DNA of 64,000 nt from Prototheca cutis (lineage: Eukaryota > Chlorophyta > Trebouxiophyceae > Chlorellales > Chlorellaceae), in assembly GCA_002897115.2 (NCBI GenBank), contig BCIH01000001.1, positions 2,098,039 through 2,162,038 of the forward strand, written 5' to 3'. A program made the position numbers and the translations under genes. Each line of letters opens with the position of its first letter. The first letter of the stretch is position 1. Below the pieces are notes generated by a model. That model was given only the letters and a program-made list of their open reading frames with translations, was not told where the DNA came from and searched no databases. Below, in pieces: positions 47,440 through 59,970 of the stretch.

Positions 47440-48867
47440 ATGGATCAAGTGAATGAGCTTGTCAACCAGCGGGGACCGGAGGAGGAGGAGACTGGGGCCG
47501 TGGGCGGAGGGCCCCAGGTGCACCCCAGCGTCTCGGAGGACAAGTTCGGGAGCGAGGAATCCTCCTCTGCAGGAATCAGCAGTTCCATATCGCCACATTA
47601 CAATCCCACAGAAGATGTCATTGTGCGGGCCGAGTGGGTCCAGGCCCGAGCCATGAAGGTGAGTGAGGGCTTTGCTGGGACGTGAGGGTGGGAGAGCCCA
47701 GCGTTGTCACTGGTTTCCATAGGGCAGGGCGGACCCGGTAACCGTTTTATCACATCACACACGACACTCTGGCTGCAGAACATCATCCTAGGAGTGGTGG
47801 CAGCAACGTTTCTGGGCATCGCCTTGCTGTGTGTGGGTGTCTACTGGAAGGCAACCAAGGTCAGCGATGGTTGTGTGTGGGCGTGCCTGGGTTTTGTGAG
47901 GGAGGGGCAGAGTGCATGCGGACTGGGCCAATGGGAAGCAGCTGGGGAGGTGGCACTTTTGGGAAATGACCTGGGAGACTGCTTCTGCCAGGCAGCCCAG
48001 AACTCGAACGTTGCCGGCGCCTCCACATGTGTCTGGACTCCACGACATTCCACTTCTAACTGCATCCCCTCCACATGCGCATCTCCCCCCTGCCCTGCCA
48101 TCCCACACAGCATGCCTACTTCTACCTGCACACCAACACGGTGCCTGCGATGAACATCGGCTTTGGCGCGGCATGCCTGCTTGCGCAGGGCATCGCGAGC
48201 TTTTTGTTCATGCGCCGCCTGATCCGGTCCAACGCCAGCGGCAAGCGATGGTGAGTTGCAGGCGAGCGTGGGTGCTTGGGCCCCTCCTGTCATCCGCGTC
48301 CGCACCCACATCCACACCAGCGCTCTTCCCCAAAACAACCCGGCCAATCAATCAATCAATCAATCAACAGGTCGTTCCGGCGGAAGCGTGGCGTGACGGT
48401 CAACGCGGTGGAACAAGCGGTGCAGCTGGTGAACCTCCTGGCCTTTGTGGTTACCAACTCGTTTGTCGTGCACCACGACTGCGAAGTGCTGTCAGCCAAA
48501 GTGGCTTGGAGCGGTTTCGTCCAGTGAGTGTTGTCGCTGCATTTTTTTGGGCAAACAGTTGTTGGTGTGCTCTTATGTGGGGGCTGGTCATGTTCCTTTC
48601 TTTGCCGCCGTTCTTCCTCGAGTGTCTTCCATGCTCGATGGTGATGATCGGGCCCATCCAATCAAACCCTAAACCCTTGTCCCAGGTGGACGTGCTGGAA
48701 CACAATATTCTTCATCCAGCTGCTCACGTCCTGGTCAATCCTCCCCATCACGGGCCGGCACTACAGTGAGTAACAAGGGAGTTGTTTCTTTCTTCTCGCA
48801 TCTGTCCCATGACACACACTCATGCCCCAGCAGAGAAAACAGCTATGTTTTTAATGACCCCCTCCCC

Positions 48868-48907
<40 letters not shown>

Positions 48908-51900
48908 AGTACGCCACGAGGCGTGATGCGATTGGCATGGACGTGCCTCTGTGGGAGACGTGGCGCATGATGTGGTCATGGTGTCTGGAGCAGGGATTAA
49001 TCATTGCGTGCGGCGTGCTGTTCCAGGTGCAAATCAACAAGATTCCAGGCTCAGAAACGCCCGAGGGCATGTGCCCCGGTGAACTGGACAACTGCAACAC
49101 GCCAGGCTACTTTATTGCAGTCATCGTGCTGGCGTGTGCAGGTATCATCCTGTACCAGCTCATGTGGGTGATCAACATGCGCCGTGGTTTTGTGTTCCTG
49201 GCGCAGCAGCCGTACAACGAGTATCGAATGGGCAACCAGCTGATCCGGCTCCAGACACGGATGCGCTCCCTCGCCATCATCGTGTTTATCGCCAGCATGA
49301 TCATTTACACGTGAGTTTGCTCGTGTGTTCATGTGTGTGAGGGGGGGTTGGGTTGTGTTGGGGTGGGGTGGGGGGTAGGGGAGGGATAGTGGAGCCCACA
49401 ACGGCGGCAGGATTGTTTGCACTTCATGCGGCCTGTGAATAGCAGTGTGTGGTGCATTGACGTAGCGGAAGGAATAATGCCCAATGCCATTTATAACCGC
49501 CACGCTTCCCTCTGCCTACGCTGTTGCAGGTACGTCGACATCAACTCGTGTGGCTCACTGCAGCTGTCCTGGCTCGGCTACCTTCCGATGCAGGTGGGAG
49601 GCAGTGTGTGGATGTCTGTGTGTGTGTGTGGGTGGGGGGGGGGGGGGGGGGGGATTATTTGTGCGGGTAGAGTTTGATTGGCGACAATGAGGTTGCATAC
49701 AATTGCTTGAGAGGAAGCCTGAGACCCCCCCACACACCCACAACAATCATTACATGCGTCACCAATGCATTCTATGGAGAGCACTCCGATGTTTGCAAGC
49801 ACATTCCTCACCATTGCCCTCCTCATCGCGACACCAGCCTGCCCCACACACCTTTCTCCGCATTTTCGCTCACGCAGATTGTCATGACGGCGGTGGTCAC
49901 GGCCAACACCATTCTGATGACGCCCAAGCGGCCCGATGACGATGCCATCCTCTACGTATGCCATGCTGGCAGTGATGTCGCGGTCTTGGTCACCTTGTGT
50001 GTCACTTGTGTATCGCCGTCCCCGTTCCTTCCTGTCCTCTGCAACCAACCCCCACATATTCAAACAAGCATGCAAATAACCCTGACACCGCAGTGCTGGC
50101 TACAGGAGTTTTCGTGGACGGAGCGCGATGTGTCGATGAAGAGGGACGAGCGCATCTCGTCGCTGCCCGAGGGAACCAATGCCGAAGTGCTGGACAAGGA
50201 GCCCATGTGGTGCTTTGAGACAGCTGTCAAGATGCTGTACTGGTCCTTCCTCTGCTACGACTATGAGGAAAACAAGAGCAAGTCGGCCTACAGCGTGGAC
50301 ACCGCGCTTTCTTTGTATGACCTGCACTCGTTCGAGATGCTGTGGGAGCCCACCATGGTGAGTCTTGGCAGGGGGTGGGATATTTAAGCCCCTCCCCTTG
50401 TGTGTGTGTGTGGGGGGGGGGGGGGGGGGGCTCGGTGGGTCCATGCAAGGAGAACATCGGCCCCCCATGTGTTGACCTGTCCTTGCTGCTGACAGCCCCA
50501 CTGCTGAACGCATGCCATGCCAGGACACCAAGTGCCTCATGGGGTGGAATAACGACACCGTGGTGATCGCCTTCAGGGGCACCGCGAGCATGGCCAATGT
50601 GGCCTCGGATCTCAAGGTGGATTTTTTTGTTTGTGGGGTGCTAGGGACTGGAAATGGAGGGCAAGGAAGGCCGGAACGGTGCTTGTGGGTACTGGAAGGG
50701 GGTCATGGTGGACTCGAAATCGGGTCTCATGCCATTGGATGTCCCCATGTTAACAAAGGGCATGGCTCCACATGGTGGTGCATTCAGGCTCCTTTTTGTC
50801 ATGGCTGGCTGTTTTCAGTGTTCTTAGACCTGGATCCAATGCTGTTTGCCTGTGCCTACCTCCAAAAAGCACTCACCAACCCACCTCGACACAGGTCTGG
50901 CGCGAGTGCTGGCCCAAGGACCTGGCGGGCCGAAGCTTGTGGTGCATGCTGCGGGGTTCTCCCAAGGTGCACTCCGGGTTTTACCACGCGTATACTGCCA
51001 GCGGCTTCAACATGGAGCTCATGACGCGGCTCAAACGCATCCTGCGCTCGCTGGTGGAGTACGAGCCCGGGCGGCGGGTCCGCGTGTTTGTCACGGGGCA
51101 TTCCCTCGGCGGGGCTCTGGCCACGCTGTGCGCCTATGACGTGATGACGCACTGCGAGCGCGATCACTACGAGGACTATGAAGTCTCCTGCTACACCTTT
51201 GGCGCCCCCCGCACAGGCAACCACGCGTTTGCACGCCTGCTTATGGAAAAGGTGCCCGACACCTGGCACGTCATCAACTCTGACGACACCGTCACGCGCG
51301 TGGGCAAGTTTTTCTTCCTTTTCAAGCGCGGGGGCCACCGTGTGCTCATCAACCCGCGCGGGGACCTCATCGTCCGGCCTGACTACATCGAGCAGTATGT
51401 CCTCCGTCGCCCAGGAAGTGAGTCAAGCAGAAAGGGGGGGGGGGTTGTTCTCGCAATGAAACAATCAAGACAGTCAACCAACCCGCCAATTTCCCTCGAT
51501 CAACAAACAAACAGCTGGGAGCTTACGGGACCATTTCCTGACATCGTACGAGCGGAGCATGATGGCCGTGCTGGCCGCGCAGTTTGGGCGCAAGTCGTTG
51601 ATGGGAGGAAAGCGCGGCGTCATTGACCTCACCAAGAGCAAAGGCGGGTAGTATTTTTCATTTTTATATATATATTTTTTTATTTTTTTTTGGGGGGGGG
51701 GGNNNNNNNNNNNNNNGGGGGGGGGGGGTAGTGGGAATCGGTGGGCTTGGGAAAGAGCAGTGACTTGCTTGCCACTTGATAGTGCCTTGGAACAACACCG
51801 AACCCTTGCTGCTCTTTAAAGTCTGGGGGAAACTGCATCAGATATCTTAGCTTCCCCTTAATTTGTACGAAACATCCCCGTAAATACTTCAGGCACACGA

Positions 51901-52863
51901 GCCGTGCTGGAAAAGGCTGGGCTAACCATTGAGGAGTTTGACCGGCTGGAGCGGGAGGGCATCGGTCTGGGCCTGCGCAATGCCACAGGTCTCGTGGACT
52001 GCAGCTGCGGCGGCATCACACATGTCTGTTTCGGCTTGTTTGGGAGGCGAGAATGTGTGTGTGCGCGCGCGTGCCAAGATAGCAGTCCTAGGTTGAGGAA
52101 GTGTGGGAACTTTAAAGGCCCCCATTTGGCTTCTCTCAACCCCTCATTCCTTCTTTCCAACCCCCCCCAACCAATGAAACACCAGACGCTCCCCTCGATG
52201 GGCCGGCGGTGGATCAACGCGCTAAAGCCGTGCAAGCGGCACCGGGGTGTCGACCCAGAGGTGGCGCGGCGGATGGCTTCCATTTCTGGCGAGACTGTCG
52301 ATGTCGAGACTGGCCCCGTGACCGATGAGGGCGATGGTGACGTCTGCGAGTGGCCCAAGGCGATCAAGGTACAGCAGCGCCACGACATGCGCGCGTGCCG
52401 GGGTCAAAAGATGTGCACCATGACGTCAATGATTTGTCGCGGGCGGAAGTCAGAGGTGAAGAAGGGCGCCTCGACCTGGTGTGACGCGGGTGCCTCTGGC
52501 CAGTCGACTTTGGCCGAGGCCGGCAGAACTGGGACAGGAGCGGCAGCAGAAACAGAAGCGGTACCTGCTGGAACCGCGGCGGCCGGGCAGCCGACCGGCG
52601 CCGACGAGCCCGACGTGGAGCAGGGCCGCGGCGGCAGCGCTGGCCCTGCAGCTGGCCCTGCCGCGGAGGTGACGGCGCCGGTTTCAGATCCGACCATGCT
52701 GCGACAGCAGGTGGTGCTGCCCGAGCTGGGTCTCACGAATGGCAACGAAGGGGACGATGCGGATGTCGGCCTGTACGCCCTCAACGACATGACCATGGCA
52801 TCGGTGTCGGCCTGTGGCGATTCCCGGGATCGCATGGGATTCTTCATGCAGCGACGACCATGA
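47440..52863 (+). CDS. Multi-pass membrane class 3 lipase, tandem copy 2 (C-terminal tail uncertain)
   Basis: Starts MDQVNELVNQRGPEEEETGA; exon 1 is 47440-47658. Membrane segments include ILGVVAATFLGIALLCVGVY, MNIGFGAACLLAQGIASFLF, QLVNLLAFVVTNSFVV, YFIAVIVLACAGIILYQLMW and LAIIVFIASMIIYTYVDIN. They are followed by CWLQEFSWTERDVSMKRDER. The lipase domain is complete: TVVIAFRGTASMANVASDLK, VFVTGHSLGGALATLCAYDV, SCYTFGAPRTGNHAFARLLM, DDTVTRVGKFFFLFKRGGHR and DLIVRPDYIEQYVLRRPG. It closes with SLRDHFLTSYERSMMAVLAA. An in-frame TAG at 51649-51651 ends this frame, but the tag also overlaps a GTAGT donor. Downstream exons (RAVLEKAGLTIEEFDRLERE; MGRRWINALKPCKRHRG) match copy 3's tail. The available splice sites put the join out of frame, next to a 14-N gap at 51703-51716. 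One intron present in copies 1 and 3 (inside the HxxNxD region) is absent here. Confidence 0.72.
51692..51728 (+). repeat. T-run/G-run tract with 14-N assembly gap in lipase 2
   Basis: An AT-rich stretch (TATATA, T8-9) passes into a G run broken by N at 51703-51716. The gap length is arbitrary. Confidence 0.95.
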
Positions 52864-53457
52864 CATGGCCATGGTGATGTGGATTGAGTCACAAGCCAGG
52901 CCCACTGTCTTGCACCTTGTCCATGTCTGCCTGCTGAGGAGGCCCGGGCGGTGCCCGGCGGGACTCTGAAGATGAACCCGCTCCATAGCCGGACGACTGA
53001 ATGCCAATGTATGCTTGCAAACTTTGGATGATTCTATTTTTTTGCGTGCGTGCCAAGGGGCATGTGGGCAGTCCCACCAACTTGAGTGGCAATGGGAGAC
53101 CACTCAATGATCCAAGACCCCGTGGCCAGCTTGAACTTTGCCCTTTGTCGCGGCCAAAAGCGAAAGCCCTCCGCTGCTTTCTTCCTACCCCCGTCGCATC
53201 CTTGCTTCACCTTTTAGTGCACTGCACTGTTGCCCAGTGGAAGGGCACGCCGCAGCTTTGGTGGGAACCCCCTCCCGACATCACATAACCAGGGGGTCCC
53301 GATCAGGTAAAAATCGTCGACACTGCGAGTCATCGTGACGGGAAGCCCAGCAAAACAAAACAAGCGCGCGTCCTTGCCGCATCCGCGCACAAACTGCATG
53401 CAAGTTATGCACGACGTCGCAGTGCCATGTAGTGGGCACTCATCGGCTGGTTGCAGC
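52864..53457. other. Intergenic region between lipase copies 2 and 3
   Basis: About 590 bases; no gene or RNA recognised. Confidence 0.5.
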
Positions 53458-56400
53458 ATGCTACCTGGAGTGGCAGAGGACGTCGGGGGAGCTGGCCCGA
53501 AGGAGGAGAGGCTGCCGGACCTGGAGCAACGCCAATCCAGCCAGTCGTCTGGAGGGCTAAGCACGGTGGTGCCGCACTATGATCCCGAATCAGATGTCAT
53601 TACCAGGCTGGAGTGGATTCAAGAGCGGGGGATGAAGGCGAGCGCGGGAGTTGCGGCGTTGGGGTTTCCACCGCGGTCCCACCCGGCGGTCGCGCACCTG
53701 GCGCAACAAGGATGGACCTGATTGAAACAACCTCCTGCCTGCCCTCCCATGCCGCAGGTCAGCATCGTGTTTGTGCAAGTAGCCAACCTCATGAGCTTGG
53801 CCTTCCTTTCTGTAGCAATATACTGGAAAGTCCGCAAGGTCCGTTTGGCTGGACTGGTAATAAAGAAGGGTGTATGATATGCTACTGGGGTGCACCAGCC
53901 AGCAATTGAGCGTGGGTGCAACGCTGCTGGGTGGACGACCCACTGAGATGATGTTGTGCACCACCATAGTCTTTCTCTTCCAAATCTGACTCTCGACGTC
54001 TTCGACAACCCGCCCTTCACACACACACCTTCACAGCAACCACTCCCCCCACCCCCCACCCCCCGCAGGACGCTGCCTTTTACCTTGAAGACAACTTGGT
54101 CGCCAAGGTCAATGTTGCCGTTGGTTCCATCTGCTTGGGCCTGGTCGCACCAACACTAATCGCCTTTCTTCGACGAGTTGTCCGCTCCAATCTGTCCAAA
54201 AAGCGATGGTAATAATGACGGTGTCGGGGTCACTGTGGCCAGTGTATGTGTTGGGCCGCTGGCTCCTTTTTTGGTTCGACAGTGGGCGGTCATTTGTCTG
54301 CCTGGCTCCAGATGATCAGGCTGCACGGGGCACGCGACTAGAGTGCCACTGGATCCTGGCCCCAACGCGCCCGCTGCACATATGCAATGCAGGTCTCCGC
54401 GCCGAAAAGTGACGGTTGGACTGTCGCTCTGGGAACAAATCACGCAATGCATCAACCTCATAGCCTTTGTCGCCGGGAGCGCCGTGGCCCTGAGGGCGAC
54501 ATGCGAGGCACTGTCTGTTGCCACCGTGTGGACCACATTCATCCAGTTGCGTATCCTGGGCTCAGCGACTGCCGTTGCTCGGTGGCGTGTGGTGAATGTT
54601 TGGGTTTGAATGGAAAGGGGGCCCAGAGGAGATGAGATTGCGCACGGCATGCCGCGTGTGGGGCGGGTCTCGCCCGTTTGTCACGCGGCATGCCATGAAG
54701 TGAAAAGTTCCCGGGCTGTCGACACGACCGCATGTCATCCATTCTTTCTTTCTTCACCCAACAGATGGACATGCTGGAACATCCTGTGCCTGCACCTCTG
54801 GGTCACAGGGTCCTGCCTTCAGCCCCTGCACGGAACACGCTGGGGTGAGGTGCATGGAAGTGTCAGTCGCTGCCGTGAATCTGAGGCACTTGCTTGGTTG
54901 GCCGTCCTCGCACTGCGCAGTGGCATGGACCGCTTGGCGCCGTGGCGGGGTTGATTGAGCGGTGTGCGTCGGGGTGCTATCCGTCCGAGCATCTGCCCTC
55001 CACCATCACCACCATCACCCACACGCAGAGGGTCTGGTCCAGCGGCCGGATGCGTTGGTGGCAGACCTACCGCTGTGGTGCCACTGGCGGAAACTGGTCG
55101 TGATTGCGAGTGCAGAGGGCTTGATCATTGCAGCCATGGTGCTGCTGCATGGCCAGGCCGCGAGACTCGGTGACCAGGGTTGCGACGTCATTCCTGACGA
55201 CTGCTCCCTCCCTAGTAGGTCTTTTTTTTTGGGGGGGGGGGGGGGGGGGCGCGGCTTTTTCATGAGGTTTAGGGTTGGCCGAGGTTTATGTCATGCCGCT
55301 GGTGATGGTGTTAGGGTTTCACAAATGGATGGGGAGGGGGGCATCCCATGGCCACTGCCAAGGTGCCCATCAGGGCCTCCTCTACCCCTGTATTCCCCTC
55401 CCCGGCTGCACGAAACGCAAACAAAGCACCCTGATCATGCAGACAGCATTGCGGCAGTGTCGGCCCTTCCCCCCGTGTGCTTCATGGCCTACCAGGCGCT
55501 CGCGCTGTACGCCACGCGCAAATCGTTTCAGTTTTTAAACTCGCAACCCTACAATCTTTACCAGATTGGCAACCAAATCCTGCGGCTCCAGGCATGACAG
55601 TGTTGGTTTAACTTTTATGTTTTGATGGCGCGATGTGCTTTATCGTTGGGTTCGAAGTCCTTTCCTGTTTTGTCATGCAAATGACATGCAAATACCCGGG
55701 CAAGGTGACAGACGGCTGTCTTGGGCGCAACCCTAGCCCTGAAGACCCACAAAACCCTAAACAGCCGTCGCTCCCGCAATGCAGACCCGGCTGCGGCTGT
55801 TACTCTATGCCAACATGCTCTTGACCCCGGCAATATACTCGTGCGTTCTGGGTGGTGATGTGTGCATTGGGCTTATTCTTTCTGGGGTATTTGCCACTGT
55901 TTAAGAAGCGCATTACCACATGCTACCGCAGGTTTGTCAACTACAATTCTTGCAGCAGCATCGTTCTCTCTGCGCTCGGGTACTTGCCCATGCACGTAAG
56001 CGGAAGAAATTGGGCGGAAGGAGAGGGAAAGAGGTTGTATTTTAGGCTCACGTTGTTTGACGCCTTATCACCCGAGGAACCAGGGGAGGGACCAGGGTCG
56101 GTGTGGGACTGGCTGTGCTGCGTTACCACAGTGATCCCTGTTGCCACAGGCGGTAGGATGTTGCAGACGACAACAAATTGCCACACACTCAGACCCTTGT
56201 CTCTCACACCCCGCTTCAATGCACAGATTGCCATGTCCATGGTGGTCCTGGTCCAGGCCTACCATGCGACACCCAAGAGACCCGAAGGCACCGCCATGCT
56301 TCGGGTGAGGGAGTTGGGGGTTGCCGGTGGAGCATCAGGGCCGCTCTGGTTAATGCTCTGTGAGCATGGTCCTCCCGCTGAGTATCGACAGCTGTTTTTG

Positions 56401-57777
56401 TCCATCGGTCTGTCACATTGGCTCGGAGACGCCCCCTCCCCACCCACTCCCTACCCCCAACAACCGCAGGTCTGGCTTCAGGAGTTTGCCTGGACAGAGA
56501 AAGCGCTGCCCCTCCAAAAGCGGGCCAGAAGTGCCACACTGCCGCCGGGCAGCACGGACCTAGCACAGCGTCTCAACGCCGAACCCATGTGGTGCTTCGA
56601 GGTGCGTGGATTTTGTGGGTGTCTTTCGGTTGGGAGGGAGAGGGGCAAGGTGGACAGAGCGAACAGAGTGTTTTGGCGGCGGTTGTCCAACAAAATAACA
56701 CTGTATCCTGAATCAAGCACCACCCCGGTTCCCCTGAACATGCAGACTGCGATGAAGCTGATGTACTGGTCATTTCTCTGCTATGGTGAGTGCATGCATG
56801 TGGCGGTGCTGGGGCACTGCCCTACGATTCTGGAGGCGCTGTCAAACAAAAACGCCCTCAACCCCGCTTGCACAGACTACAAGGAGTTGCACAGCTCTGA
56901 AGCGTATTCAATGGAAGCTGCCATGAAGCTCTACGACCTGACTTCTTTCGAGATGCTCTGGGAGAAGAGCATGGTGGGTCGGTCTGACAGTTGGTGGGGG
57001 GTTGGTTGGCCCTGGAGGGGCTGGGGTGTGCAAGGTTCCTGCCCTGTACTCACGGCGCGACACTGCCTGCCAGCTCCAAAGGAGAAGAAGGCGGTGGCTA
57101 AAGCTGTGGAGTGTTTCCAAAGAGGCGCTCTCATTCATAAGCCTCGCCAGGTGGTGGGGATATGAAGGGTCCCTATCAAACACAGCAATCCCCCCAACAC
57201 GCCACAGGACACAAAATGCTTGATTGGATGGAGTTGCGACACGATCGTCATTGCCTTCCGGGGCACCGCCAGTCTCGCCAACGTGGCTTCAGACCTGCAG
57301 GTAGGTTTGGAGTCTGATGGATTGCAGGGCCATGATGTTCTGAGGCATAGGCAATGCAGTTTTCCAATCTTTCTTTCCCACCCAACACGCTTTGTCTCCT
57401 CACTGTACCGCAATGCCCCTCCCCCCCCTTTTCGGCAGGTCTGGAGATCATCCTGGCCACGTGAAGGAAAGCGCGGCGGAGCCAGTGTGCTGTGGAGCAA
57501 GTCCCGGGTCCACGCCGGCTTCCTCCGGGCTTATACAGTCAACGGCTTTGACCAGCAAATCAAGTCGCGACTGCGGAGTATCATTGACGTGCTCAGGGCA
57601 TCAGACGGCGCCACCGCCAAGACCCTCCGTGTTTTCATCACCGGACACAGGTGGGTTGTATGGGTCGGTGCTGATAGCTGTGGTGGGGAGGGAGGGAGGC
57701 CGTCGGGCAGCGCTGGGCACCGACCAAACACGCAGCCTGAGGATGGCACGTACCGACCCACCCACCTATACGCCCGC

Positions 57778-57834
<57 letters not shown>

Positions 57835-59681
57835 ACACACACACACCACACACACCCACACACCCACACACCCACAAAAAAATAATAATAATAAACAAAT
57901 CCCTTTGTGCAGCTTGGGAGGCGCGCTGGGCACGCTGTGCGCCTTTGATATTGCAACGTTTCCTGAGGCCGTCGGTGCCGTGGACGTGTCTTGCTACACT
58001 TTTGGCGCCCCCCGGACCGGCAATCATGGGTTTGCGGAACTGTATTCTCAAGCGGTGCCAGACACCTGGCACATGATCAACAGCGACGTGTGTGGCGTGG
58101 GGGGGGGGGGGGGGGGTGAGGGCTGTTACAGGTGTTCATGTTGCAGGAGCCGGCATAATCCGCCTCTTGCTATGCTCGGAACTTGTATGGATAAACATGT
58201 GTGTTTTGAGGCACCAGTCTACTGGACCAATGAATAAATAAACAAAACAAATGCAGGATGCGGTGACACGCAATGGCAAATTCCTGATGCTGTATAAACG
58301 GGCGGGTCACCGTGTGCTGCTCAACCCCAGGGGCGACTGTGTTGTCCGACCCAATTTTGTGGAGCAGTTTGTGCACCGCGCACCTGGCGGTGAGGCATTT
58401 TGGATGGTGTTGGTAGCTCGATTGGATGGGTGGGATTGGATGGGCGCTGATGGGGTGGGATGGAGTGGAGTCGAGCAAATGGGGTGGCGGACGACGGGCG
58501 GTTGAGTTTCTTTGAGATCTGCACCGCCCTTGGAGCCCATAATTCGATGTCCCACAGTGCCAAGGGGCCTGATGGCTATGCATCCCATCCCACCCACCGA
58601 TAACCCACAGGGGGCCAGCTGACGGCGCATTTCCTCACGTCGTACCAGAAGAGCATGACGGCCATCCTGGCAGCTCAGTTTGGGTCAAAGGGCCTGGAGG
58701 GAGGGCGCCAGGGTGCACTCATGGTCCTGCACGCCCCGGGGACTAGCATGGTGGTCAAGCAGGCGGGCCTGGGGGAGGACGAGCTGGAGCGGCTGGAAAC
58801 TGGGAACGGCCTACAGCTTGACGACTGTGCGACCTGCCCTACCTGCTCCTGCATGGACATGGTCGGTACCTCGTGGTGGATAGCACTGTTTGTATGTGTG
58901 CAGAGTGACGGATTAAGTGAAGGGCTCTTGTATGGGCTCATGGAGCATTCGTGAGACCCTGACCGCCTGCATTCAACAGCACACCCCCTAAACCCCTGCA
59001 TTGGGGGGCGGCACATCGTTAGTCAACCAACCAAACAAGGCACCCCATCCAAATACGTGTATAGGCGAGCCCGGACGCATTCCGGTGGCTGGGGAGGCTG
59101 AGCAAGATACGGTTGTCGGCGCTGTTCGGGCTGCGGCGGCGCAGAGTCGTCGCCCGTCCCGATCTCGTCGGCGCCGGCGAGCTGGCCATCCAGACTGAGC
59201 GCCGAGACATGAGCACACGTTTGAGGAAATCACGCTCACTTTCTTCCCTGGCCAAACGACCCTGGTTTCAAAAGCAGTCCAAGCGCCAGGCGGAGCGCCA
59301 GGCGTCATGCCCCGATGGCGACGGGCCGCCAGCGTCGCCTCCGGCATCGCCTCCGCTGTCGGCGCCTCAGGTGAGGCACAGGTTTTATTCATATGCGCTT
59401 GTTTGTTTGTTCATGGAGGGGTTTCTTTTGCCTGCTTTGCTCCGCTGTATTGCTTGCCAGGCGCAAACGATGCCAGCAAAACACTCTCCCTGCAGGTGGA
59501 CGCTTGCCCCCGGCGAGGATCGGAGCCGGGGCCCGTGGTAACAATGCCAACAGACCTGGGCGATGCCAGCAACAGTGACCCATGGAATGTGCCAGTCAGC
59601 GGCGACGTGCGGCAACGCTCCTTCTTCATCATTAGTTCCCAAAGCAGTTCTTGCAGCACCGAGACCATGTCCACGGAGTGA
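53458..59681 (+). CDS. Multi-pass membrane class 3 lipase, tandem copy 3
   Basis: Exon 1 is 53458-53637 (MLPGVAEDVGGAGPKEERLP); it ends in a GC donor (AAG|GCGAGC) where copies 1 and 2 have GT. The next exons read VSIVFVQVANLMSLAFLSVA, VNVAVGSICLGLVAPTLIAF and QITQCINLIAFVAGSAVAL, so the same membrane scaffold is kept. The lipase core is TIVIAFRGTASLANVASDLQ, then ITGH, then an intron at 57651-57912 that splits the nucleophile serine codon (AG|C), then LGGALGTLCAFDIATFPEAV. CYTFGAPRTGNHGFAELYSQ, DAVTRNGKFLMLYKRAGHRV and CVVRPNFVEQFVHRAPGG complete it. The tail (QLTAHFLTSYQKSMTAILAA ... LGEDELERLETGNG) is followed by a basic Arg/Ser region and the final exon ending TETMSTE, TGA 59679-59681. Catalytically intact by inspection. 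Confidence 0.75.
57780..57834 (+). repeat. 55-base C homopolymer in lipase 3 intron
   Basis: Fifty-five C followed by a CA-rich stretch, inside the intron that interrupts the catalytic serine codon. It lies on the sense strand in the position of a polypyrimidine tract. Confidence 0.95.
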
Positions 59682-59970
59682 GCGGCCGCACAAAGGGCCA
59701 CGCAGCAGTAAGTTCCACAATGGAACCGTGGCAATGGCGAGCTGTCAACATCGGTACACATCAGGTTTGCCGAAGTTCCATGCACAGAACGAACAAATCT
59801 ACCCCGCTGTAGACTGCATTGTACGCGCCAAATAGGACGTGCCTGCCCTCTGTTTTTGCTCTCTTGTGGGTATGAGCTGATCTCCCTTTTCCCTGCTGGA
59901 CGGTGGAAATGAGCACGTCCTCACCTGTTTCTGTTTTCATAGGACCACGTCTTGTCCTTTGTTCGTCCTG

